From assembly GCA_032719365.1 (NCBI GenBank), contig CM064876.1, positions 54,865,864 to 54,929,863 of the forward strand: a DNA stretch of 64,000 bases, written 5' to 3'. A program made the position numbers and the translations under genes. The first letter of the stretch is position 1. The number at the start of each line of letters is the position of its first letter. The notes below the pieces were generated by a model. The model worked only from the letters and a program-made list of their open reading frames with translations, did not search any database and had not been told where the DNA came from. The DNA comes from Prinsepia uniflora (lineage: Eukaryota; Streptophyta; Magnoliopsida; Rosales; Rosaceae). Shown piece after piece: positions 33,463 to 44,558 of this stretch.

Positions 33463-34911
33463 CTATTCATCAGTTTTTGGTGCTCCATCTTCGACTTCAC
33501 TTGCAGCTTCCTGATCAAGTCCTATTTTCTTTCTCTCAAGGAACCCTATTAGGTCTCTCAGTGCACTTTCCGGCTCCCCATCGGTCTTCAGCAGCTGCTC
33601 TCCTATTTCTGCCGGAGTCATCTTCATTGTGGCGATCAGCTCCTCTATGTCACAGAAAAGTTCATGCTCTGCAATTCCTAGATAGTTGGAGGCCAGAATT
33701 TTGAACCCACACGGGGTGCAGAAGGACATGTGGATGTGCATGTCCATTCGTCCTGGGCGCAGCAACGCAGAGTCAAGGCGGTCCTTGTGATTGGTCGTGA
33801 ACACTATGATCCTCTCGTCACCGCAGCTTGACCAAAGTCCATCTATGAAGTTAAGCAACCCCGACAGAGTCACTTCACTTCTCCGGGCAGACGAACCACG
33901 ATGATTTGTAACCCTAGGTACTGCAACCCTATTCCGAACTTCAACAGAGCAGTCAATATCCTCCACCACAAGAATTGACCGATTTGCCGTCGTAATCAGC
34001 AACTTCCTGAGCTCAGAATTTGTCTTAACATCAGTCAGCTCCAAGTCATAGACATCAAAATTAAGATAATTAGCCATGGCAGCAATCAAGCTTGACTTCC
34101 CTGTCCCTGGAGGCCCAAACAACAAGTACCCTCTTTTCCAAGCCTTCCCTACTTTCCTATAATACTCCTTCCTTTTCACAAACCTCTCAAGATCCTCCTT
34201 GATTGTCCTCTGGATCTCTGACTCCATTGCCAATGTCTCAAAGGTGGATGGGTGATCCAGATTCACGGACTGCCACGTGTCCCCTCCGATTGGCCCTCTC
34301 ATCATTCGATCACTCTTCAAAGTGAAGAGCTTCAAGGTCTTAAATTCTTCCCTAAATTCCTTGGCCTTTTCCAGTACATACGGCAAGTAAGAGCCAATAA
34401 CCAAGTCCTTGTGTTTCTTGTGGAAGCTCAACTCCAAGTACCGGAGCTCCGTCTTCAACGTAGATCCTCTGTATGGGCCGCCGCCAGTGTCCGGGTTTTC
34501 TATGTGCTTGGACGGGATTTGCTTGGAAACCAACTTCCAGTTGAGTTTGACCCCATTGAAAAAATCAACGATCTCTTCATTCCTCTCCATGAAAACTAGT
34601 ATCTTGTTTTCTTTAGTTGGCATTGTGACTCTGAACCTTTTGGTGTTGGGGGAGATGGCGGGTCGTAAATATACTTGGGCCGCCTTGAAAAGGCCGTTGT
34701 GATTGAGGCCTTCAAACTCGTCTACGACGAGGGTGAATTGGGAAGATAAGGAGCTGAGTAAGCTTCTGAGTTTCGCTGAAACATAGACTTGGAGCTCCCC
34801 AGGTACCCAGTCGCGTGCAATGGACCGGATGAGCATGGCGACCGCCGCGACTGAAGCAGTGGTGGAGATCACCATTTTTGCGGAAGGAATTTCCATGTTT
34901 CGAATGGACAT
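33463..34911 (-). CDS. AAA-ATPase, BCS1/HSR4-like (AATP1 group), intronless
   Basis: 482 codons in one exon. Residues 7-32 form a hydrophobic N-terminal segment, probably a membrane anchor. Residues about 30-130 match the plant AAA-ATPase N-terminal (AAA_assoc) domain. The AAA core follows: Walker A GPPGTGKS at 266-273, Walker B ILVVEDID at 313-320, and the second region of homology with TTNHKDRLDSALLRPGRMD at 372-390, giving the arginine-finger region. The tail is acidic. Plant members are membrane-bound ATPases of mitochondria or ER, often induced by pathogens, wounding or ABA; the substrate of this one cannot be told. Two in-frame ATGs (34911 and 34896) are possible starts; I chose the first. 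All ATPase residues are present. Lack of introns is usual for the group. It converges on DHFR-TS with 1.9 kb between. Confidence 0.93.
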   Translation of the reverse strand: MSIRNMEIPSAKMVISTTASVAAVAMLIRSIARDWVPGELQVYVSAKLRSLLSSLSSQFTLVVDEFEGLNHNGLFKAAQVYLRPAISPNTKRFRVTMPTKENKILVFMERNEEIVDFFNGVKLNWKLVSKQIPSKHIENPDTGGGPYRGSTLKTELRYLELSFHKKHKDLVIGSYLPYVLEKAKEFREEFKTLKLFTLKSDRMMRGPIGGDTWQSVNLDHPSTFETLAMESEIQRTIKEDLERFVKRKEYYRKVGKAWKRGYLLFGPPGTGKSSLIAAMANYLNFDVYDLELTDVKTNSELRKLLITTANRSILVVEDIDCSVEVRNRVAVPRVTNHRGSSARRSEVTLSGLLNFIDGLWSSCGDERIIVFTTNHKDRLDSALLRPGRMDMHIHMSFCTPCGFKILASNYLGIAEHELFCDIEELIATMKMTPAEIGEQLLKTDGEPESALRDLIGFLERKKIGLDQEAASEVEDGAPKTDE

Positions 34912-34935
34912 GGTGTTTGAATATAGAGAATTGAC

Positions 34936-34972
34936 GATTATAAAGTGGGTTTTGGTTGGAATATATATTTTG
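34936..34972 (-). promoter_or_regulatory. Candidate core promoter of the AAA-ATPase gene
   Basis: On the minus strand, AAAATATATATTCC (about 34960-34972) and CTTTATAATC (about 34937-34946) lie 25-60 nt before the ATG at 34911. Either could be a TATA box; the upper one leaves a more usual leader length. Confidence 0.4.
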
Positions 34973-35139
34973 TAGGAAATTCAGACGGAGGTTGATGATG
35001 GTGGAAGTTTATCCGTTGCTTCGGCTCGAGAAAAAGACCATCGCGGAGGGTCCAAGACGGTGTGGTTTATGACTTGTTGACTTGGGAGTATAAAATGGTG
35101 CTAGACCATAACGTGTACTCTATTTCATTACTCACCAGT

Positions 35140-35679
35140 AGGGTGTCAATGGTTCGTGTCGTGTCGGGTTCGTGTCGTGTCATGAATTCTATTTTACCCA
35201 TTTATAATTAACCCGAATTCAACCCGTTTAATAATCGTGTCAAGAATATCCAACCCGAACCCGATCTGTAAATGACCCGTATAACCCGTTTAACCCATTT
35301 AATAAATAGGTCATACTCAAAACTCAATTAACCTATTACCCGTTTAACATGTTAAACCTATTTAAATTATAAGATTTAATAGATATTTAGGTAGGTAAAT
35401 GGGTAGATATATGTATTAGTAATGACACGTTTATTAAATGGGTCAATATATAAATCAATATACGGGTTAACCTGTTAACTCGAAATCTACCCATTTATTA
35501 AACGGGTTAACAGGTCATTATACAGATTAACGGGTTGACCCGAAACCCACCCGTTTAATAAACGGGTCATAACGGGTTGACCCGAAAATGACCCGAAATT
35601 TTAATCGTGCGGGTTAACCCGGATAAATTTCGTGCCGATTTCGAGTCGTGTATCGAGTCATATCAAAAATTACCACCCT
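35140..35679. mobile_element. 540-bp non-autonomous DNA transposon with 11-bp target duplication
   Basis: It begins AGGGTGTCAATGG and ends AAATTACCACCCT, so the outermost AGGGTG/CACCCT are inverted. TACTCACCAGT flanks it exactly at 35129-35139 and 35680-35690. The interior is rich in GTGTCGGGTTCGTGTCGTG, AACCCGTTTAA and GGGTTGACCCGAAA words in both orientations. An 11-bp duplication is long for hAT (8 bp) and within the Mutator-like range (9-11 bp). It sits about 230 bp upstream of the AAA-ATPase start codon. Confidence 0.72.
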
Positions 35680-35690
35680 TACTCACCAGT

Positions 35691-36479
35691 CACTAGTCAC
35701 TAGTATTCCATATTTCGTTATTTCGGTGAAAAGTCACATTGGACACGTCGAGTAATATTATATATGAAGGAAAAAAGCAAAACACTTGCCATTGTTATTA
35801 AAATTTACACTAATTTTAGTTAAATTTTATTATTAAATTTTATTTATAAATTTTATTATTAATAGCAGACATATATAACTTTAAATATGCATTAATAGAT
35901 TTTCGTTAAAATGCATAATTGTTTTTGTTAAAAATAAGAGTAAATTATATTTTCAAATCTATTTACACGGATAAACTTTGAGCTTAATTTCTATTGAGTA
36001 GAGAGAATTATATAAACACAATTAAAAATACAAATTTACCCTTATTTTGAACCAAAATAGTTAAGAATTTTAGTGGATGGACTCTCAATCACATTTAGGA
36101 ATAATTCAGGAAAGTCTATTACATATAATGAAGTTTAAGTATGATAGGTAAAATTAGTGTAAAGTTTAGAGATGTCTGTTATTAACAATGAAGATTAGAG
36201 ACAATAGCTAAAATTCATATAAAGTTCATTGTCGGTGACAACAAGTTTTCCAATTTAATTAGTTGTATAAATAGTAGTGAATTCAGAAATATTTTAGGGA
36301 GGGTAAATACATGTGGACTATCACAAAAGTGTTTAAATAAAAAATACCTTATAAAGAAAAATAAGTATTTTTACTCAATTATATGTGCCACAAGTATAAT
36401 TTTCAAAATATTCATCTTCCCATTTGTTATTAAGTACACCATTCTAACAAGCGAATGAATAAAAATAAGGTCTTGGGTT
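35691..36479. other. AT-rich intergenic sequence
   Basis: No ORF, RNA gene or recognisable repeat. Related phrases such as 'AAATTTACACTAATTTTAG', 'AAATTAGTGTAAAGTTTAG' and 'AAATTCATATAAAGTTCATTG' recur, suggesting a decayed repeat. Confidence 0.4.
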
Positions 36480-36846
36480 GAACTGAGTGCGATGCTGGTT
36501 ACATGGCAACTTTCACTGCCTTCAGGTTCGTGGCCTCTTGGCTAGTGATGGGAGGGGATGCTACGGACCCTCGAATTGCAAGCTCTGCTAAATGCCTGAA
36601 AGGAGATGTGGGGTACACGAACCCTCTAGTATCATGACCGACAAGCATCATATGGCTACGAGGTCTGGGCCTTCCTTCAAGGCGATGCTACACAGCATGG
36701 CCATTTTCGACACTGGGCTGCGCAGGTTGGTACGAGGACGGCAGCACCTCCGCCGATTTGAAGCAACGAGGATTTCATGGGGGAGAAATTGAGTAATGGG
36801 CCTAGGTAACCGAAAAACTATATGATCTGTGGAAAAATTCTTTGAT
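36480..36846 (+). pseudogene. Possible 5' part of LINE ORF1, before LTR B
   Basis: GC-richer than its surroundings and open in one frame to 36792, with a segment RSGPSFKAML reminiscent of the region before DUF4283 in plant L1-type ORF1. Clear LINE ORF1 sequence resumes directly on the other side of LTR B (52014), so the two pieces were probably continuous. Recognition of this part alone is weak. Confidence 0.35.
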
Positions 36847-36860
36847 TGTCGGATAGGACC

Positions 36861-39542
36861 TGACACGACCCACCCCCAATCCCCCGGATTAAGGGATAAG
36901 TCATGCTCCCGTCTAACTTGTATGCGAAATGAAGGCTAAACACCTGTCCAGCCTCCGTGGAACACGTAAGTCAGACAAAGGATACCCAGGTCAACGTACC
37001 AAAATCAACTTCATAATACCCAGAGTGCGTAGAAAGCACTGTGGATCGCGTGTGTGATGTCTCAGTCTCTTCAACAACAGTCTGCACCGCACCAACCTGG
37101 AGAGTATCGAAAACAGAAAAGATTATGAGTGGACAAAAATAAATAATAAGTTCTAAACCATGTTATAAGGAAAGACATTTATACCCTCCCCGTAAAACCA
37201 ATGCATGCATTCAAAAATCATTTCATAAAACCATTTCATTTCCAAAATAAGAAAACCGTGTATGAAAATCAAAATCATTTCCTTTTCTCAAACCTCGGGC
37301 CTTAGCCCAGAACCATAATACGGGAACTCAGCCCAAAATCCAAGATGCCAAATTACGTATAAAACCGTAAATCCAATCATCTGAAACTCATTTGAAAACC
37401 ATTATTGTTTCACATAAATCCGAAAACCATTTAAAACACATTTCAATTCATAGGACTTGCTGGATCTATCCGAGTCTTTAAACTTAATATATATTCGAGT
37501 CTTTAAACTCAACATGCCTCAATATCCGAGTCTTTAAACTCAACAGGCCTACGGGGGAAATCACAATATCAAAGTCTTTAAACTCCCGAGTCTTTAAACT
37601 CACCGGGTCTTTAAACTCCCGAGTCTTTAAACTCACCGGGTCTTTAAACCCAATCATATATCCGGGTCCGTCCTCGTCACATATCATATCCGAGTCTTTA
37701 AACCCAATACCAGATCTAGCAAATCCAATTAAAAACCATTTTAAAATCATTTCCCATTTCAATTCCAAATCCGTAAATCCATGTTCAAATCTGAATTCAA
37801 AATCACCATTTTGAATCCCAATTCGAATCCGAAATCATCATTCCGAATCCGAATTCAGAAATCACGGTTATCGAAATATAAACCATTGAAATCAAATCAT
37901 AATGAAAATCTCGAGATCATATCATCAAAACCGTTATCAAATCATAGCACAAAAGAATAATCTCGAAATACGTAAATATCTCGAAATACGTGCAATTCAT
38001 AAATCATAGATATCACCATCATAATCATATAAATCGCATATGGAAAACATATAAAACATTTATGCATGCATCATAATTTGGAAAACAAAGTCCACTTACA
38101 GACCATTCCCGCTGCCGCCTCGTTACGCGTCAATTACGCTTTCCTTGCTAATCCTCTATCACCGGACTTTCTGAACCTTTCCATATCACATTATAGGGTC
38201 ACTAACCACTCCAAGATACTTCCACTCAATCCCCGTATTTTTCTCGAATTTTTAACTATTCTTTAAATCTTCGGACATCCCGAACTATATCGAAACGATG
38301 TCCGATCGACTCGAAACCTATGCCCAAATGTTTGTTACATCAAAATAAGGAAGTTTCATGTTGACCTCACCTTGGGAGGAAGCACCACGCGCCCTTACGT
38401 GCCGCTGCAAGCGGCTGCGCGTGGGAGCCACGCGCCTGCTACAGTACCCAAAAGTGTTCATCGTATCCTCTACCCGTTTCCCCTGCAAACGGGTCCTGCG
38501 ATGCAACCCGGTTCAATCCTTGTCAATTTCAACCCTATTTCTTGAATTTATCCGTCTAATAGCATCGAAATCACATGAATTCATGATCTGTACGTTCAAT
38601 TCCATGATTGCTTACCTCGAAGGCGTTCAACCAAACTTCGAATGTCCAAGTTATGTTCATTGTTCGAAGTTCATCACTTTCAATTGGTTTTCTTCAATTG
38701 ATCCATCCAACAGCTTCGTAGGACTGTTTTAAACATATTTCCAACCTCAATTTCATCCTTACTTACCTCAAATTACACAACTCAAGTTCGAAAATTCAAA
38801 GTCTTCACCTCTTCTGTTCTAAGGCAAAACGACCACAACTTTTGTCACACTTGATCTGGTCCTCGTCGAATTGATCCCAGAAGCCTCAATTCAACCCCAG
38901 TTTGAAGCATCACGACCTATGCATTCAATTTCGAATTTTTGGAAGATTTGAGCTTCCACGGGTTTTGGATCTTCGGGTTTAGGGGTTAAGTCCTCTCCTT
39001 TCTTCCCTTGTTTTCACTTGACTTCCTCCTTTCTTTCTCCCTATTCTCTCAATTTCACCTCCCCTCCTTCCCCGCTAATTGATTGATCGATCATCCTTCA
39101 GCTCTCTGTTTTTTCCCAACTCAACATGATTGTTTTTGTGTGTTTAGGACGGTTACTAATGCCACCAATCCTTCAATTATGGTGACAAATGTCACCAGGT
39201 ACTGAATCCTCATCGAAATCAGTAGGTCCAGGTGTCATTAACATGGCTGAATCAGCCATTACTAACCAAATTACCATTTTGCCCCTATAACACATAATTA
39301 CCAAAATGCCCCTCATAGTTCTAAACCCGTAACTTCCACGTCCGAACTCCGATCGACGCATGTCGCCTGTCTACGGACTCAGGGAATCAAGACCTACTTA
39401 ATGGTCCTTGAAATACGTGGAAAATACATGTCATATAAAAATTCAACTTTGACTCCACTATTCATACTGGTAAAAACGTCATTTTTATACAAAAAGTTTC
39501 CGAATTTACATTTTGCCTTTTTCGACGTTCTGGGCCATTACA
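36861..39542 (-). mobile_element. Solo LTR A with GGACC target duplication
   Basis: Plus-strand view starts TGACACGACCCACCCCCAAT (altered TGTCAGGACCC) and ends CTGGGCCATTACA. GGACC flanks it at 36856-36860 and 39543-39547. 2.68 kb, inserted 14 bp inside LTR B. It has GAGTGGAC near 37131, a TTTAAAGACTC array (37465-37705), GCATGCAT at both sides, GTCCACTTACAG near 38091 and a CGCG block (38388-38435). From about 38450 rightwards it resembles the LTR of the element at 9133. Confidence 0.92.
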
Positions 39543-41369
39543 GGACCCCTCCCGAGAAAACTAGACAATCACGAGGGATTTTACTCCAGTTCGACAGTCA
39601 CTACCTAAACAAGAAGAATAGTCTCAACTAATTGAACATTAACCAACAAACCATCTAACTGTCAGACAAGGGATAAGTATACATTCGAATATCTCACTAT
39701 ATATAGAGCATAAGTTTATAATACGACTCAAAACAGAGGATTTTTATTCTTAACGGTTTATAGGTACACCAATAATCTCGCTTACACCTCCACTCCTAAG
39801 CAGGTCCCTATTATCGTGCTATGGTCTGAAGGGCAAGCAAAAACATGAAAATGTGAGTAGACGAAATTAACCTTTGAAAACCTTTTTGAAAACCTTTTTG
39901 AAAAGCGTACGTTTATACCTTATGTTTTATGAAAACTATGCATGCATACATAATCATCTAAACCTCAATCAAAACGAAACACTGTTTATGGCCTTGAAAT
40001 ACGTGAAACATGTACATAAAGAAAAGCAACATAGTTCACAATCTTGATGTGCGTGAAAACTTACATGAAGAAAATCATAATAATAAACCACCTCACAAAC
40101 ATACACATGGACCATCACATCAATATCACACAATCAATCCATATCGAACCCATCCTCGATGCACAATATCAGTCACAACAACTGCATTACCGGTAGGCAC
40201 ACCACTCACTCAAGAACCGGAGCCCAGCTCGACGTCCGAGTCACTAGTCCCAAAAACCAGATCCCTGCTCGACTTCTGAGACCTAACCAATCCACACGCA
40301 TCTCGATGAAGGTCATCCACACACATACAGTTCACATCACAATGCACATATACTGATGAATTACATACACATCAATTCCTTGTTTCTAGAAACTCGGGCC
40401 TATGCTAAAAAACACAATTTACACCATACCTCGTAAAACATGCATACATAACATTTTCCACAAGAATCAACCAAGAATCATAACAATTTCTCATCACAAA
40501 TATCAAGAAACATAATTTAACCATAGTTCAACCCAAATCCACAATTTAAGCCAAATCCGAGAACATAATCCAAAGGAAATCTCGTAAAATTTGCAATAAA
40601 GTAATTTTCGTAAAATCGTCAAAACATATAAATATCCCAATCAATCCAATATTACTAAAAACAATTAGGAAAACATCTAAAATACGCAAATATGCATGCA
40701 TAATATTTTAAGAAAAACAAACGTGCACTCACAGTGCGATTTTGCTGTTTATTCTTGTTCCGAATGTTTCTCGAGTACTCTCTTAGTAAAGTTACTAAAG
40801 TTCCAAAAACTCTCAAGTACTCTCTTAGTAAAATCCCTAATTCTCGGGAAATTAATATTAATTTTTAAACATTAACTACGCGCTTCGAACACCTAAAACT
40901 ATCTCGAGACGGTGTCTGATTACCTCGAAACCTGTGCCAAAATATATGTAATATCAAAAACATTGAAAAAATTGTCGATCACATCTTGAGATACGATGGC
41001 ACGTGCCCCCACACGCTAGCACTATTCATCATCTATGTTACCCGTTTTGTTGGTTTTTGGGGTCGCCTGACCTGGCGATCCGACCTGGTGACCCGACCTG
41101 GTCCTAACTCGTTTAAATATCAATCGTTTTCACTTTTGTTTCATCCAATACCTTCTAATTAGTTCCTAGAAGATATCTATGCATTCAAAACCAAAGAAAC
41201 TCACCCACAAATCGTCCACCAATCACCAATCTCTCAATCGTCTAGCACCCTTGCTGTTTGGGCAACCCCAACATCCAAAACAATGACTCACTAGCTTGCT
41301 AAGGTCATAGGAACTCAGAAAGGATGATAACAAGGTTGTTTAACAAGTTTCCATTAGAAAACGCGATCG

Positions 41370-44300
41370 TGTAACTCAGACCCGAAAATTTCCTTCTTAG
41401 TAGACCAACTAAGGTGTGATTAGTAAGGTTAATCCGTGGTTAGTGGTCCCGATAAGGTCTTTGGTGTAGAATGACGATTTTGCCCCTGGTTTGGGCAAAA
41501 TAGTTGACTTTTAGGTCGGGTGGTCAATTGGGTATTGACCAGTGACCAGGACGTAGTTGAGGACGTCATGAACCCGTAGACATGTGGGATGTTCGATTCC
41601 GACATCCGAGGAGGAAGTTGTGATGTTCGGAAAGTCGAGGGCATAATCGTAATTTGGGTAAAATAAGGGGAATAGTTGACTTTTTGAATAATCGAATTTT
41701 GGTTGGTTGACCTAGGATGGTTAGGTAGCTTTCGACGTCCTGAGTTCGATGACAGGCGGCACGTACTCATCGGACTTACGAGGCGAGAGTTACGGGTCTA
41801 GGAAGTTTTGGTAAAACCGTAAAAATGTGTAAAACAGGAGGGTATTTTGGTCTTTTTGGTTTCTGGGGATTTGTGCAGAGAGAAAGAAGATGGACGGCTG
41901 GGGTTTAGCCAGGTGGGTTAAGGATTGAGTGGATGGTGACACTTGGCAGGGGGCTAGAGGATTCTGAGAGAATCCTGTGTGGTCTCAGCCCAAATAATTG
42001 GGGTGCACTCGTGCAACCCGTGCAGTTCTTGGATACACAGAGAAACAGAGTGAGCTGGTGAGGAGAAATTGAGGAGTGATCGTGGCTGGTGATGAGTTCT
42101 GGTGAGTGAGGGAGGAACAAGAGAGTGAAGGGAGGCTGGTGGTCGTGAATTGGTGGTGCAATCGTGCACGGCGGCACGGCGGAGGTGCGGAGCAGTTTTG
42201 GGGGAAACAGGGAGCCTGAGAGTTCGAGGTGGTGGCTACGCCGTGATGTGAGGCAAACCAAGGCGAGGGGAGGCTGAGGAGGTTGCAGGGAGGCCAACGA
42301 GCACCGTGGTAGGCGGCGGTGCGCACGGCGGAGCTGCAATCGAAGGGTAAGCTTCCTTGCTCTGTTTTCCCGTGAAATTTCATTTGGAAAGTCGTGAGGT
42401 TTGGCTGAGAGTCGAGGGAATTGAAGGTCAGGGTTATGTTCAGGGGGGTCCTAGGTGTTGACTAGGATGGTCGCCGTGACGGGGCCGTACACGGCGGGGC
42501 TCAGGCAAAGATGAGCACTTGGGTGCTCTGTTTGGCCGTGAAATTCAAACGGTGAGTCGACGAGTTTGGGGGTGAGTCGAGGGTAACGGAGGTTAGGTCT
42601 AGGTTCAGTAAAGCCTTAGGGATCGTCTGGTGTCGCCACCGTGACGGGAGGTGACCGGAACAGGAGAATCGTGAAACAGAGGGAAAAGGGCCGTCTGGTT
42701 TGAGCTTCAGTCGTGAAGCTGGGAGTCGAATCGAACTAAGAGCAGTGGGGGAATGGATTCGTGGTTTCTAGACGAAACTGTAGGTGAAAGAAGGGAAGGA
42801 AATGGTGGTCGGACTGCAGAGAATGCCTCTCGCCGGTCCAGTTGCAGCGGCCGGTTCAGCACAGTGCACTCGAGGTTGGGGGTGACACTGTAGCTGGCGC
42901 GTGAGGGCCACGCGCAGCCACTTTGGGCGGCGCGTGGGGGAGCGTGCGGCGGCGTATGGAGAAACGATCAACATGACTTTTGGTCTAGGAGTTGTGGTGA
43001 GTTCAATGGAGTTGGTTTCGGGTCAATCGGAAGTCGTATGAGTTTGGTTCCGCGAGGGTGAATGTTTAGGGTCCCGGGTTTTACGTCTTTGGTTCGGGGA
43101 ATTTTAAGGAAAATTAGGTAGTTGCTTCGTAGACGTATTAGTGACGTAATTTGACGGTGATTGACAGGATCGGGATTTCCCGAGGAAGCCGAGGAACGGG
43201 CTGGACGTTCGGGACGCGAGTAGGGCTCGGTACTGTGAGTGGACCCCTTTTTCCTTAAACTCGAGCATGCATAATTGTTTTCTATAATTATTTTATGATT
43301 TGATTATGATTCTATGTTTATGGAATATGTTTTGGTTGGTTTTACATAATTGCACGGTTTTCGAGAAAGTTCGATTTTCAGCACGTTTTAAGAGAAAAGT
43401 GTGATTTCTGACTATGAGGTTATGGATTTGGGATTTCAGTGGATAAGTGGTTTAAATGTTTATAAAGGGATTTCGAACCATGTTTTGGGATTAAGGTTTT
43501 CGGTTTTACAATCGGATTTCGGAAACGGAATTTGGTTTTAAAGTTGAAAAGTGAATTTCCGGATTTGGGTTCGGAATGACGGTTCTGGATGCCGGAAGGG
43601 TATCGGACCAGTGATTTCGGATTCGGGTTGGATGTGGATTGGTAAATGGTTTTCAAATGATTTTGGGATTGGATTTGCTGGATCTGGATATTGGGTTTAA
43701 AGACCCGGATATATGTGACGGGGGACCGGCCGGATTGGGTTTAAAGACCCGGATTGAGTTTAAAGACTCGGGAGTTTAAAGACTCGGATATATTGATTTT
43801 CCCCCGTAGGCCTTGAGTTTAAAGACTCGGATATGATTAAGGCCTGGATTGAGTTTAAAGACTCGGGAGTTTAAAGACTCGGATAGGTCCAGCAGGTTTG
43901 ATCGGGAAAAAGATGATGTGATGTTATGATTTCTGATATGGTTTTATGATTCACATGCTGTGGTTTTTTTTTTCTAACTGTTTTATAGTGTTTCTGTTTC
44001 TTATGATGTGGTTGATACTTTGGTTTCTAACCGTTTTAATAACTGGGTTATGCATGTGGTTTTCAAACCGGAGGGTTAAAACTCGGTTTTCTGATAATGG
44101 TTTTAAAACTTCTCTTTTATTATGGTCCACTCACACCTTCTATTTTAAATTGCCTTCCAGGTTGTGGTGCGAGCGCGGGGTCTTGACGTCGAGGCAGTGT
44201 CCGAGGCATAGAAGTGACGTGAGGGATCCCAGAATAGATTAAAGGCTTCTGTGTGCGTGTACTTTTTATCGGTTTCTAGTTCTTTGTATTTTTGTACTAG

Positions 44301-44452
44301 GCTCTGTAAACGATAACGTCGGAATATTTTGTTTAATTACTCCTGCGTCTGATGGGGTTTGAGTGAGTTTTACTTGAGTATTTGTGTCGGGGAGTCAGAC
44401 GGGAGCGGGATTTACCTCGGATTTCGGGGTGGAACCGGGGTGGGTCCTGACA
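41370..44452 (+). repeat. 5' LTR of the TR-GAG element
   Basis: Start is degraded (TGTAACTCAGACCCG against TGTAACAACCCGTCCCG in the 3' LTR). The rest is almost identical to the 3' LTR. Contains CGCG block 42894-42955, GTGAGTGGAC at 43235, GCATGCAT at about 43265, hairpin array 43690-43885, GTCCACTCAC at about 44125, acceptor-like CCTTCCAG ending 44160, and end GGGTCCTGACA. Confidence 0.93.
43690..43885 (+). repeat. GGGTTTAAAGACCC / GAGTTTAAAGACTC hairpin array in TR-GAG 5' LTR
   Basis: Two GGGTTTAAAGACCC units and about six GAGTTTAAAGACTC units, some 20 bp apart, others separated by linkers with GGGGGACCGGCC and CCCCCGTAGGCC. The matching array in the 3' LTR is at about 48515-48710. Confidence 0.9.
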
Positions 44453-44454
44453 AT

Positions 44455-44467
44455 TGGTATCAGAGCA
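44455..44467 (+). other. Primer-binding site of the TR-GAG element
   Basis: TGGTATCAGAGCA, complementary to the 3' end of plant initiator Met-tRNA, starts 2 nt after the 5' LTR end. Confidence 0.95.
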
Positions 44468-44558
44468 TAGGTTTTTCGGGTTTGTGGGGTTTGTGGTTTG
44501 TGAGGTTGTGTTTTAGTTGTTTGACTACTTCTATGCCTCTTTCAGCGTGCGGTTGACG

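Noticed and set aside
41905..42383. Antisense open frames (144 and 132 codons) in the TR-GAG 5' LTR, repeated in the 3' LTR and partly in F
   Set aside because: They are Pro/Ser/His-rich with no domain, overlap in two frames, and are shared only because the LTRs are near-identical copies.
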